Source: Desulfobacteraceae bacterium UBA5616 (GTDB lineage Bacteria > Desulfobacterota > Desulfobacteria > Desulfobacterales > UBA5616). Taken from it: DNA of 59,580 bases. The position numbers and the translations under genes are program-made. The DNA is taken from positions 1-59,580 of the forward strand of contig DIKO01000006.1 of the NCBI GenBank assembly GCA_002423615.1. Direction: 5' to 3'. Shown piece by piece: positions 42,826 to 51,579 of the stretch (the first letter of the stretch is position 1; the number at the start of each line of letters is the position of its first letter). The notes under the pieces were generated by a model. The model saw nothing but the letters and a program-made list of their open reading frames with translations. It did not search any database and was not told the DNA's origin.

Positions 42826-45800
42826 TCAGGATTCATCCCGTGATAATTTGACACCGAAATTCTTCATCTCGTAAATATAAAGCCCATCCACCTTCAACCA
42901 TCCGTCTGCCATGATCAGCGGCGAGTCTTCCTCGTCAACGCGGGTGATGACGGCCTCCACTTCCACCCTCCGGTTTTCCGGAATGACCTGGCCGCGATAG
43001 ACCCACCGGTGTTCCAGACCGGCGGGTGTTTCAAAACGCCAAGGATGACACAGCGTTCCATATTTTTCAATGGCGGCGTATTTTAAAACCTGGATCATGG
43101 ATTCAATTCCCAGAGATCCGGGGCATACCGGGTCCTGAAAAAAATGGGCCTTGAAGAACCATTCATCCGGGTCGACCCGCTTGACGCCCCGGACAAAACC
43201 GAGCCCGCGGGGTCCTCCTTCCGGGAGCCAGGTCCGGATTTCATCGATCATCAACAGGGCCTTTGCGGGCATTGAAACACCGCCGCCCCGGGAGGAACCC
43301 TTATCAGATACCGGGTCGCCAGGCAACCTGGGCGGCAGGGAATCCAGTTTCCGGGTCATGTCCCTTTTCATTTCACCGGGGGGAGGAGCATAGGCGTTTT
43401 TATCCGCGTCTCTGATTCCGGCCTGGTTCGCCAGAGAAGACGGGGAAAAAAAACCGAAAGTGGTATGACCCGAATACACCGGGGCTGTTTCATCGGAAAC
43501 CATAAACTCGAACTGTTGGATGATGATGCCGCCGGCAATGGAAACCTGTTTCAATCTGGCCCGGGTGATCAGAACCTTTTTTCCGCGCATCACCTCCTTA
43601 TGCAGAACAGCCGTCCCTCCCAGGTTCCTGAATTTCAGGTCTTCCGGACTTTTCAGGGCGGATCCCATATAGGCGGCGAGAAACCCGCAGGGCTGGAGGG
43701 CGATTTCAAGAAGAACCGCAAAAGGCAGGGTATCGTTGCGGTTGGCTATAAAATACCAGTGTTCCGGCAGTACATCGAACCGGGCTTCAATCCACCCGTC
43801 GGGTTTGAGCTCCCAGGGCCTGGGTTCACAACCGGTGATGCGGTCTATAAACAGATAGGGCGGGTTGGGTAGACGGGCAATGAACCGGTCTTCATCAAAG
43901 ACCTTGTACGGGGCGCCGAAGGTCCTGGAAGGCTTTCCCAGGGCGAATTCAAGAAGGTCGTCTTTACTGAAAATCCCGGGTACGGCGGAGGCGGGACCTT
44001 CGCCTTCAGGCTGTTTTCGATGATGTTCCCAGAATTGGAAAAGTTCGTTCCGGTTTACATTGGAAAGCTTCAGGGATATGCCGCCGAACCGGACGATGTA
44101 TCGGCCGTCGGCGACCATGTGGGCGTCGGCGATCACATAGGGTTCGGGGTTGTACCCCATTTCCCGGATTTCCACCACATATTGAACGTGCCGGGTCCGG
44201 GGGGTTACCGGTCCACGGCATTTCAGCACGGCCTTCCGCCCTACCATCGGCTCGTAACAAGTACCCGGCCTGTCGCTGATCCATCCCATCTGCTGGATAA
44301 AGACCCTCAGGGTGTGGGCGCAGCATTCATACATCAGGGTCCCCGGCATGACCCTGTCGTCCTTGAAATGACAGGTTAGAAACCAGTCCTCCGGATGAAT
44401 GTCGGCTTCGGCCCGGATAAGCCCCAAACCGTAGCGTCCGCCGGTGGGATCGAGATCCGGGATTCTGTCGATCAGCCTCATGGGGGCGCCCGGCAGCCGG
44501 AGGTTCCGGGGAAGGGTGATCCCTGAAAAGTCAGGGCCGAAACAGGTTTCCAGATCCCCCCGGCGGAGGGCCTCCACCTGATCGTCCGACAGATGCTTTT
44601 TGGGGAAAACAACGGGTGCGGTGAAATCCCGTGACTTTTTACCGGATCCACTGCCGGTTTCTTCCGGGGAGAGCACGATGCCGCCTGAATTTCTCACTTC
44701 GTCATCGGTGAAAAAACCGGCGCACCCGTTGGTCATCGTAATGAGGGGTTCTCCATTGATCGTACCGGTGAAATGAAAAAAGAAAAGATAGGTTTTCCCC
44801 TGTTTCAGGAATTTTTCGATCTCGATTTCGTATCGGAGGGTGTCCCCGGGTTCGGGAAGCCCTCTGTGGAATTCTACTGCCGCATCCAGAAGACGATAGG
44901 CTCTTTCCCCCTTGACCTCATGGTCAATTCCCAGAAATGAGCACAGAAACAGGTCGGCCTGACCGGCTTCAACCGAGATGCAGACCGGGGCTTTTCCCCC
45001 GTCCAGATACCAGATTCCGGGAACCACATCATGTTCGGTTACAATACGGCCCGGTCCCAGTGAACATTTTTCCCCCTCAAGCGAGATGATCCGGTCCACC
45101 AGCATCAGGGGTTCGTCCGGGAGACGGACCCGTTTCGGATAGGTGTCGATCACGGCGAATTCAGGTCCCAGGACTTTTTCAACCGAACCCACGGCAAATT
45201 CCATGCACATTTCCCGTGAAAAGGCCACGGGTCGGGTGACCGGAGCCGGTTCAATGCTGTTTTGCTGCAATATCAGGGAATTAAAAGATGTATCGGAACG
45301 TGAAAACAGGTTTCCCAGGATCCTGTTTTGCAGGTCAAAGGCCTTGGCGTAGGTGCGTCCCAGATCGGCGGAAAGATCCAGGAACTGCCGGTGGGCACGT
45401 GACGTCGCTTCGGCGACGGCGGGAACTGTCCGGATCAGTTCGGAAAAGGGATGCCGGAATTCCGGCGAAGGGGAATCCGTGGGGGCTGTTTTATTCAGGG
45501 GCAACGGTATTGTCTTGTCGACCCGGGGAAGCGGCGTGTGACCCCCCTTCGGCGGTAAAAGCGCAGGGGGCGCGCCGCCCACGGGAATGCGTATTTTCAG
45601 CGAGGGATTGCCCCGGGGAGCCTCCCGGATTTCCTGAGGGAAAGCGTCGTCTCCGTACAGGGCCTCCAGGTCGACGGGGACCCGCTCAGTCGAAAGAGAT
45701 CCGAGACACTTCAAAATGGTGAGATAAGGGTTTTCTCCACGGAAACAGGCGGAAACAGCCATATGGGGCCGGTCTTCCAGAATCGTCCGGATCATGCCGG

Positions 45801-48800
45801 TGCACGAGGCATGGGGACCCATTTCCACAAAGACGCGAATGCCGTCCGCGTATGCGGCGTCGATGGTCCGGTTGAAATCAAATCCTTCAAGGGCTTGCTC
45901 CAGGATGGAATCGGCGGCGCTTTCCGTGGTAAGTTCCAAGGCCCTTCCGCGGGCGCAACTGTAAAATGTTACACCCTCGGGCGGGGCCACCGGAAACAGA
46001 TGGAGATTCCGGTATGCTTCGGCAACGGGTTTGGCCGCATCGCAGTGGACCGTGACCACACCGTCCAAAAAGACGAATTCGCAGTTCAGCGTTCGGATAA
46101 GGGCCCTTAACTCGGGTCTTCCGCCCCCGATAACACACTGATGGGGCGTATTGACGATAAGAAGCCGGGCCGTGTCATATCGGGGAAGGATTTCCCGGAT
46201 GTGGTCCGCCGGCCGGTTCACGACGGCGACTCCCCAGTCCACGTCTTCATCCGGAGGAATGTTCCAGGCTTCTCTCGCCGCAAGGCAGGGGCCTGCCAGC
46301 CGCGTGGTGAACAGGTCCGTCGCCATCATCCGTTTCAGCATTTCTTCCCGGTCCGGCCATGCCCCAAGGGCGAAATAACCTGCGGACTCGCCCAGGCTGT
46401 ACCCGATGACGGCACGGGGGGTAACGCCGAAGCGGGAGACCAGACGGGTCATGACGGAACCGTGGACCACCTGGCCGAAAATCATGTTCAGGGGGTCGGA
46501 AACCATGTTTTGATATGCATCGGTTTCCCACCCTTCCCGCCAGTCCGTGCGCCAGGGGATGTGGCATTCGGGACGCATCTGGGTCCTGAGGGATCGGGTT
46601 TCTTTTTCCATCTCCCGGAACACTTCCGGCCACAGCACCCCGATCTCCCTTCCCATGCCCAGATAATGATTTCCCGAACCGGGAAAGACAAAGGCTGTCT
46701 TTCCTTTACGGCCCACCGGGCGGGGTGAATAACCGCAACCCCCCGGGCCGGTCAATGTCATGGCTTTTTCAGATAAAACCGCATTCTTTGCCTGTTTCAC
46801 CCAATGGAGAAGCTGGGGAACATCCTTTGCCACAACCGAAGCGGCCAGAAATTTTGACGAATCCGGGGGGTTGGCTTTGTGCCAGGCCCGGGCAACGGTC
46901 TCCATCCCAGTGGCGGCGCCGTGTCCGGATATAAAATCCGATAATTTTTCCAGCCTGCCCGCAAGAGATGTTTTATCCATGCCTTCCACGACGAACAGGC
47001 CCCAGGGCGACTCCCCTGCGGGTTTTTGCCGCTCGGAAACAACCCGGCCGTTATGCGGCATATCGGCTTCTTCCATCACCACGTGCATGCAATTGCCGTC
47101 CGTGGTCATTGCAGCGGCAAGGGCTCTCCGGGGCCCCTCCGTATTGTCCTTCAGCCAGAACTGGGGTGAAACCGGAACATGAAACCGCGCGAGTTCCAGC
47201 GGAATCCGGCTTTTTTGATAACCCTTCAAGGGGGGTATCATTTCGTGGAACAGGCAGAGCGCTGTCTTGACTACCGATGCCAGGCCGGCGGCGGCGCCGG
47301 TGTGGCCGATGATCGGTTTTAAAGAACCCAGGGCGCTCATCCGGGGAGCATTGGAAAAGGGACCGAAAAAACGTTTCAATGCAAGGGTTTCGACATCATC
47401 CTCGGATGGGTGGCCACTGCCATGGGTCTCTATTAAACCGATCGATTCCGGCGAAATGCCGTTGTCGGAAAAGGTTGATGCCAGGGATGAAAAATAGGTA
47501 TTTTCCGAGACGGCTTCCGGTCCGCCGGCTTTTCCGATTCCACGGATGACGCCGTATATCCGGTGTTTGCCGGCAAGGGCATCGCCGATCCGCATGAGCA
47601 CCAGGGCGCAGGCCCCTTCTCCGGGAAGGGGCCCGTCTGCCGATGAATCCAGGGGTCGGATTGAATTCGAGGAAGAAAACGGGCGGAGGGCATTTGCCGA
47701 GGCGATGGCGCGGCCATCTCCCGCCATATCCACGGCACCTGCCAGGAATACATCGGTTTCCCGCTGCTGCAGGGAGCGAACGGCGATTTCAAGGGCTTTC
47801 AGGCCGGAGGCCGCCTCGCCGGATACCGAAAAACTCGGACCGCCGAATTGAAACTCCCGGGCAATACGGCTGGCCACAATGCTGCCCAGGGCTCCGATGG
47901 TGCGCGCTGCCGTCAGGGGAGGGCCGTATTTGTCCATGAGCTCGTTTCGCCGGACTTCAAGTTCCTTGTCCGTTAAATTCAATCCGCGAATTTTATTCCA
48001 CTCCCGGACCCGGTTGAAGAGATCCCATCGAAGGTGATAATCCGTGGTTTCAAAATCGAATCCAATACCGATAACGGCCCCCGCACGGGGGCGCCTCTCT
48101 CTCAGCGGAAGTCCGGCATCCTTGATGGCTTGGGCCGCCACTTTCAGCATCAGAAGTTGCTGCGGCAAAATATCCGGGATTTCATTGGGAGGAATGTGAA
48201 ATTCACCCGCCGTGAAGTCAACGTTCTCTATGAAAGCCCCGGAAAGGGCCTCGAGGCCGTAGGCCTTTTCCAGGATGTTTTCGCATCCTTTCCAACGGTG
48301 TAAAGGGCGTTTGCCGACAGCGGAAGCTCCGCTGAACACTGCGTGCTGAAATTCCCTTAATGAGGATAAAGTACCGAAACAGGCATCCATGCCGACGATC
48401 GCAACAGGCTCTGCGGGTTGAACATCGCTTACCGGGAGTTTACGGGATTTTTCTTCCGGTACATCAAAAGGGATATGAACGGATCGGGAAAGGTTCGGAG
48501 AACCCTTGAAACCCGCAAGCGCAGGGTCCCATTCCTCGAGAAGCAGATGGCCGTTAACGCCCCCGAAACCAAAAGCGCTCACCGCAGCGCGCCGCGGGGT
48601 GCCCGCCCTTCGTCTGTCCCAGGGTTCGGCATCCACCTGGACCCTGAAAGGGCTTTTATCGAGGGGGCTGTTTTTCGGAGCCCGGTTAAAATGAAACGAG
48701 GGGGGAAGCGTCTTATGCTGAAATCCCAGAAGGGTTTTCATGATGCCTGCTGCTCCGGCTGCGGTGAGCAGGTGGCCCACAGCCGATTTTACCGATCCGA

Positions 48801-49872
48801 TCGGACATTGATGCCTGTCCCAGCCGTCATGACCCCAAAGGCGGCAAAGGGAGTGAAGCTCCACGTTATCCCCCACGGGGGTGCCTGCGCCGTGGCATTC
48901 AATATGGTCCACGTCCCGGGGAGACCAGTCGGCCATCCGGTAGGCCTGTTCCATGGCCCGCACCTGGCCTTCGACGTCCGGTGCCAGGAGATTCCCGCTG
49001 ATGTCGTTGGAAAGTCCGATGCCGCGGATAATCCCGTATACAGGATCCTTGTCCCTCACGGCGTCATCCAGACGCTTCAATACAAAAATACCGGCGCCTT
49101 CCCCCACGACCAGCCCGTCTGCGGATTCATCAAAAGGGGCGCATTGGCCTGAAGGGGACAAGGCCCTTAATTGTGAGAACCCCACCTGGGTGAACAGGGC
49201 ATCCGGCCGGGAAACCCCCCCGGTCAGCATGGCATCGGCGTTCCCGGTCAGAAGCTCGTCACAGGCTATCTTGACGGCATAGAGCGAAGATGCGCAGGCC
49301 GCGTCAAGGGTGAAGCTGCCGCCGCCCAGAGAAAAAGCCCGGGCAAGGATGGCCCCGGGAAGTGCGGTGACCTCTGCATTGCGGAGCTCGTGGCGGTAAA
49401 GGGGGAGGGGGTTGTTTTCCTCAACATCGGTTAACCGTTTTTCAAAGGATCTTCCCGTGATCTCACGGGTAATCCGGGTGGCGCCGTCCGTCGGCAGGGC
49501 GATGGATGCCAGGGCAACGCCGATCCTGTGCCGGCGGATCCCGGAGAGGTTGCAACCCTTGAGGGCTGCGCGGCCGGCGTAAAGGGCAATGTGGTAGAGG
49601 GGATCAAGCGCCTTCAGCAGGTCGGGATCCAGATTCGTCCCCTCCCCGTCGAAGGTCAAGGAATCCAGCAACCCCATGCGCAAGGAATAGGCCTTGTCCG
49701 GGGCGGGGGTTTTCGAATACATGAACTCACCGGGTGCAATCCAGCGATGTTCGGGAACCAGGTCGATGGAATCGATTTTGTTGACCAGATTGTTCCAGAA
49801 ATGTTCGAGCGTCGCGGCACCTGGAAAAAGCCCGGCGATCCCGACTACGGCAATTGGAGAATTTGGTTTCAT
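42826..49872 (-). CDS. PfaC-type polyunsaturated fatty acid synthase subunit (KS-CLF-AT-4 hotdog)
   Basis: The 2348-residue megasynthase has, in order: an active ketosynthase (about 1-450; Cys193 in D-A-A-C-A-S-S, His327 in H-G-A-G-T, Lys362 and His367); a second KS-like domain (about 485-945) whose active-site Cys is replaced in S-G-E-A-A-S-G, as in chain-length factors; an acyltransferase (about 1050-1395; Ser1159 in G-Y-S-L-G-E, His1276); a Pro-rich linker and helix; then four FabA-like hotdog units. Units two (His1835, C-H-F-K-D-D-R-V-M-P-G) and four (His2243, A-H-F-F-Q-D-P-V-C-P-G) keep the catalytic His; units one and three do not. This matches PfaC-like proteins, with an AT as in myxobacterial forms. 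No carrier protein, ketoreductase or enoyl reductase is present. The ATG at 49872 was preferred over GTG at 49878. Confidence 0.88.
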   Translation of the reverse strand: MKPNSPIAVVGIAGLFPGAATLEHFWNNLVNKIDSIDLVPEHRWIAPGEFMYSKTPAPDKAYSLRMGLLDSLTFDGEGTNLDPDLLKALDPLYHIALYAGRAALKGCNLSGIRRHRIGVALASIALPTDGATRITREITGRSFEKRLTDVEENNPLPLYRHELRNAEVTALPGAILARAFSLGGGSFTLDAACASSLYAVKIACDELLTGNADAMLTGGVSRPDALFTQVGFSQLRALSPSGQCAPFDESADGLVVGEGAGIFVLKRLDDAVRDKDPVYGIIRGIGLSNDISGNLLAPDVEGQVRAMEQAYRMADWSPRDVDHIECHGAGTPVGDNVELHSLCRLWGHDGWDRHQCPIGSVKSAVGHLLTAAGAAGIMKTLLGFQHKTLPPSFHFNRAPKNSPLDKSPFRVQVDAEPWDRRRAGTPRRAAVSAFGFGGVNGHLLLEEWDPALAGFKGSPNLSRSVHIPFDVPEEKSRKLPVSDVQPAEPVAIVGMDACFGTLSSLREFQHAVFSGASAVGKRPLHRWKGCENILEKAYGLEALSGAFIENVDFTAGEFHIPPNEIPDILPQQLLMLKVAAQAIKDAGLPLRERRPRAGAVIGIGFDFETTDYHLRWDLFNRVREWNKIRGLNLTDKELEVRRNELMDKYGPPLTAARTIGALGSIVASRIAREFQFGGPSFSVSGEAASGLKALEIAVRSLQQRETDVFLAGAVDMAGDGRAIASANALRPFSSSNSIRPLDSSADGPLPGEGACALVLMRIGDALAGKHRIYGVIRGIGKAGGPEAVSENTYFSSLASTFSDNGISPESIGLIETHGSGHPSEDDVETLALKRFFGPFSNAPRMSALGSLKPIIGHTGAAAGLASVVKTALCLFHEMIPPLKGYQKSRIPLELARFHVPVSPQFWLKDNTEGPRRALAAAMTTDGNCMHVVMEEADMPHNGRVVSERQKPAGESPWGLFVVEGMDKTSLAGRLEKLSDFISGHGAATGMETVARAWHKANPPDSSKFLAASVVAKDVPQLLHWVKQAKNAVLSEKAMTLTGPGGCGYSPRPVGRKGKTAFVFPGSGNHYLGMGREIGVLWPEVFREMEKETRSLRTQMRPECHIPWRTDWREGWETDAYQNMVSDPLNMIFGQVVHGSVMTRLVSRFGVTPRAVIGYSLGESAGYFALGAWPDREEMLKRMMATDLFTTRLAGPCLAAREAWNIPPDEDVDWGVAVVNRPADHIREILPRYDTARLLIVNTPHQCVIGGGRPELRALIRTLNCEFVFLDGVVTVHCDAAKPVAEAYRNLHLFPVAPPEGVTFYSCARGRALELTTESAADSILEQALEGFDFNRTIDAAYADGIRVFVEMGPHASCTGMIRTILEDRPHMAVSACFRGENPYLTILKCLGSLSTERVPVDLEALYGDDAFPQEIREAPRGNPSLKIRIPVGGAPPALLPPKGGHTPLPRVDKTIPLPLNKTAPTDSPSPEFRHPFSELIRTVPAVAEATSRAHRQFLDLSADLGRTYAKAFDLQNRILGNLFSRSDTSFNSLILQQNSIEPAPVTRPVAFSREMCMEFAVGSVEKVLGPEFAVIDTYPKRVRLPDEPLMLVDRIISLEGEKCSLGPGRIVTEHDVVPGIWYLDGGKAPVCISVEAGQADLFLCSFLGIDHEVKGERAYRLLDAAVEFHRGLPEPGDTLRYEIEIEKFLKQGKTYLFFFHFTGTINGEPLITMTNGCAGFFTDDEVRNSGGIVLSPEETGSGSGKKSRDFTAPVVFPKKHLSDDQVEALRRGDLETCFGPDFSGITLPRNLRLPGAPMRLIDRIPDLDPTGGRYGLGLIRAEADIHPEDWFLTCHFKDDRVMPGTLMYECCAHTLRVFIQQMGWISDRPGTCYEPMVGRKAVLKCRGPVTPRTRHVQYVVEIREMGYNPEPYVIADAHMVADGRYIVRFGGISLKLSNVNRNELFQFWEHHRKQPEGEGPASAVPGIFSKDDLLEFALGKPSRTFGAPYKVFDEDRFIARLPNPPYLFIDRITGCEPRPWELKPDGWIEARFDVLPEHWYFIANRNDTLPFAVLLEIALQPCGFLAAYMGSALKSPEDLKFRNLGGTAVLHKEVMRGKKVLITRARLKQVSIAGGIIIQQFEFMVSDETAPVYSGHTTFGFFSPSSLANQAGIRDADKNAYAPPPGEMKRDMTRKLDSLPPRLPGDPVSDKGSSRGGGVSMPAKALLMIDEIRTWLPEGGPRGLGFVRGVKRVDPDEWFFKAHFFQDPVCPGSLGIESMIQVLKYAAIEKYGTLCHPWRFETPAGLEHRWVYRGQVIPENRRVEVEAVITRVDEEDSPLIMADGWLKVDGLYIYEMKNFGVKLSRDES

Positions 49873-49915
49873 GCTCACTGGGTAATCGAATAAAAAAATA
49901 AAAACAATTAATTAA

Positions 49916-51451
49916 ATGATATTTCATAAAGCTGATAATGAATTATCGACCGTCCCGCGCATCACCTATATCAAAAAACAGTGGTTTTATGAATTGAATT
50001 TTAACGCCCCCGCCATTAAGATGATGAACATTCTCACGGATCAAGGACGGCGTCTATTGAAAATCCTCATTAAAAACAACCTGCGGTTAACCGATATCCC
50101 AGCTGAACTTTACAAAAAGCTAATGGAAGTGCTCGAATTTCCAAATCCCAAATGGCTTGAAAATCATCGTATGGGGCGGTGGAACAAAGGTGTTCCTAAA
50201 ATATTGAAATTTTACGACAAGGTCCGGAACCGGGGCCTTTGGATCCCGAGGGGATACATGCGGAAGCTGATATACCAGTGCCGGGAAATGAATATCCCCT
50301 ACGAGATTGAAGACCGGAGGCGCCGGTTGCCTGAAGTGGCCTATGGGTTTTGCGGGAAATTAAAACCTTTTCAGGAGGATGCCGTCCGCATGATGTTGAA
50401 GAGGGATTTCGGCACGCTGAGTTCCCCCACGGGAAGCGGAAAAACCGTCATGGCCCTTTACATGATTTCAGCAAGAAAACAGCCTGTCATGATTATCGTT
50501 CATTCCAAAGACCTGGCCGCCCAGTGGATGGAGCGTGTAGAGGAGTTTCTGAAAATCCCCGGAAAAGAGATTGGTTTTATCGGCGGCGGCAGAATTAAAA
50601 TCGGACAATCCGTAACCATTGCCCTGGTCCAGTCTCTTTATAAAAACGTTGAGGAAGCGGCCCCCCATGTGGGTTTTCTGATTGTGGATGAATGCCATCG
50701 GTGCCCGAGCCGGATTTTTACGGAAGCCGTGGCGGGATTCGATTCCCACTTTATGCTGGGACTGTCCGCAACCCCGTGGCGGAGGGACAACCTGTCCAAT
50801 CTGATTTTCTGGTACCTGGGAGATGTGCATCATGAAGTCGACAGGACTGGACTGATTCGGGGCGGGGATATACTGGAGGCCCGGATCATCTACCGCGAGA
50901 CCGCATTCGCGCCTTTTCATGATCCGGTGATGGAGTACTCGCAGATGTTGTCTGAATTAACCGCCAATGACGAAAGGAACAGGCTTATCGCCGCGGATGT
51001 GGCGAAAGAGGCGTCAGCAGGGGAGGGCATCTGTCTGGTGCTTTCGGACCGCAAGGCGCACTGCAGCCTCCTGTGGTCCATTTTAACTTATAAACACGGC
51101 ATTTCCTCACGGTTGTTAACCGGAGACCTGCCCCTTTCAGAGCGTCAGGCCATTATCGACGAGATGGAAAAAGGAGACCTCAAGGTCGTCATCGCCACGG
51201 GGCAGTTGATCGGAGAGGGCTTTGACAACCGCAACCTGGCTTCCTTGTTTCTGACGACGCCGATAAAGTTCAACGGAAGGGTATTGCAGTATATCGGCAG
51301 GGTGTTGAGACCGGCACCGGGGAAAAAACAGCCTAAAATATACGACTATATTGATATTAAAGTCGATGTGCTCAGGGCCTCCGCGGCATCCAGGCGAAAA
51401 GTATATGGGAATGAAGGATTGTCAAACCCCTTAAAAAGGGGATCGATCTGA
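49916..51451 (+). CDS. SF2 DEAD/DEAH-type helicase, XPB/RAD25-like
   Basis: The 511-residue helicase has an N-terminal region (about 1-145) of unassigned fold, then RecA1 with Walker A PTGSGKT (171-177), Walker B DECH (258-261) and S-A-T-P. RecA2 carries G-E-G-F-D-N and the arginine-finger motif Q-Y-I-G-R-V-L-R. It probably unwinds DNA in repair or restriction; the specific role is unknown. It is divergent from the synthase gene with only about 43 bases between the start codons. Confidence 0.85.
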   Translation: MIFHKADNELSTVPRITYIKKQWFYELNFNAPAIKMMNILTDQGRRLLKILIKNNLRLTDIPAELYKKLMEVLEFPNPKWLENHRMGRWNKGVPKILKFYDKVRNRGLWIPRGYMRKLIYQCREMNIPYEIEDRRRRLPEVAYGFCGKLKPFQEDAVRMMLKRDFGTLSSPTGSGKTVMALYMISARKQPVMIIVHSKDLAAQWMERVEEFLKIPGKEIGFIGGGRIKIGQSVTIALVQSLYKNVEEAAPHVGFLIVDECHRCPSRIFTEAVAGFDSHFMLGLSATPWRRDNLSNLIFWYLGDVHHEVDRTGLIRGGDILEARIIYRETAFAPFHDPVMEYSQMLSELTANDERNRLIAADVAKEASAGEGICLVLSDRKAHCSLLWSILTYKHGISSRLLTGDLPLSERQAIIDEMEKGDLKVVIATGQLIGEGFDNRNLASLFLTTPIKFNGRVLQYIGRVLRPAPGKKQPKIYDYIDIKVDVLRASAASRRKVYGNEGLSNPLKRGSI

Positions 51452-51459
51452 TTTTTTTC

Positions 51460-51488
51460 TTGACAATTTCGGGACATAGGAATTAAAA
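51460..51488 (+). promoter_or_regulatory. Possible promoter of the cyclase gene
   Basis: TTGACA (51460-51465) is followed by an AT-rich TTAAAA (51483-51488) at 17 bases spacing, 91 bases before the start codon. The -35 box is consensus and the -10 box is weak. Confidence 0.3.
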
Positions 51489-51579
51489 GGTAAAACTAGA
51501 CAGCCAGTGCTTTTGAGCCGATACCGTATTCCGACTCCATGCGGCCCTTCAATGTCAATTATCTATCTGAGGAAATGCC

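Noticed and set aside
45270..45310. Possible carrier protein site in the synthase (F-N-S-L-I-L)
   Set aside because: It lacks the conserved Asp before the Ser and lies in a helical linker, not in an ACP fold.
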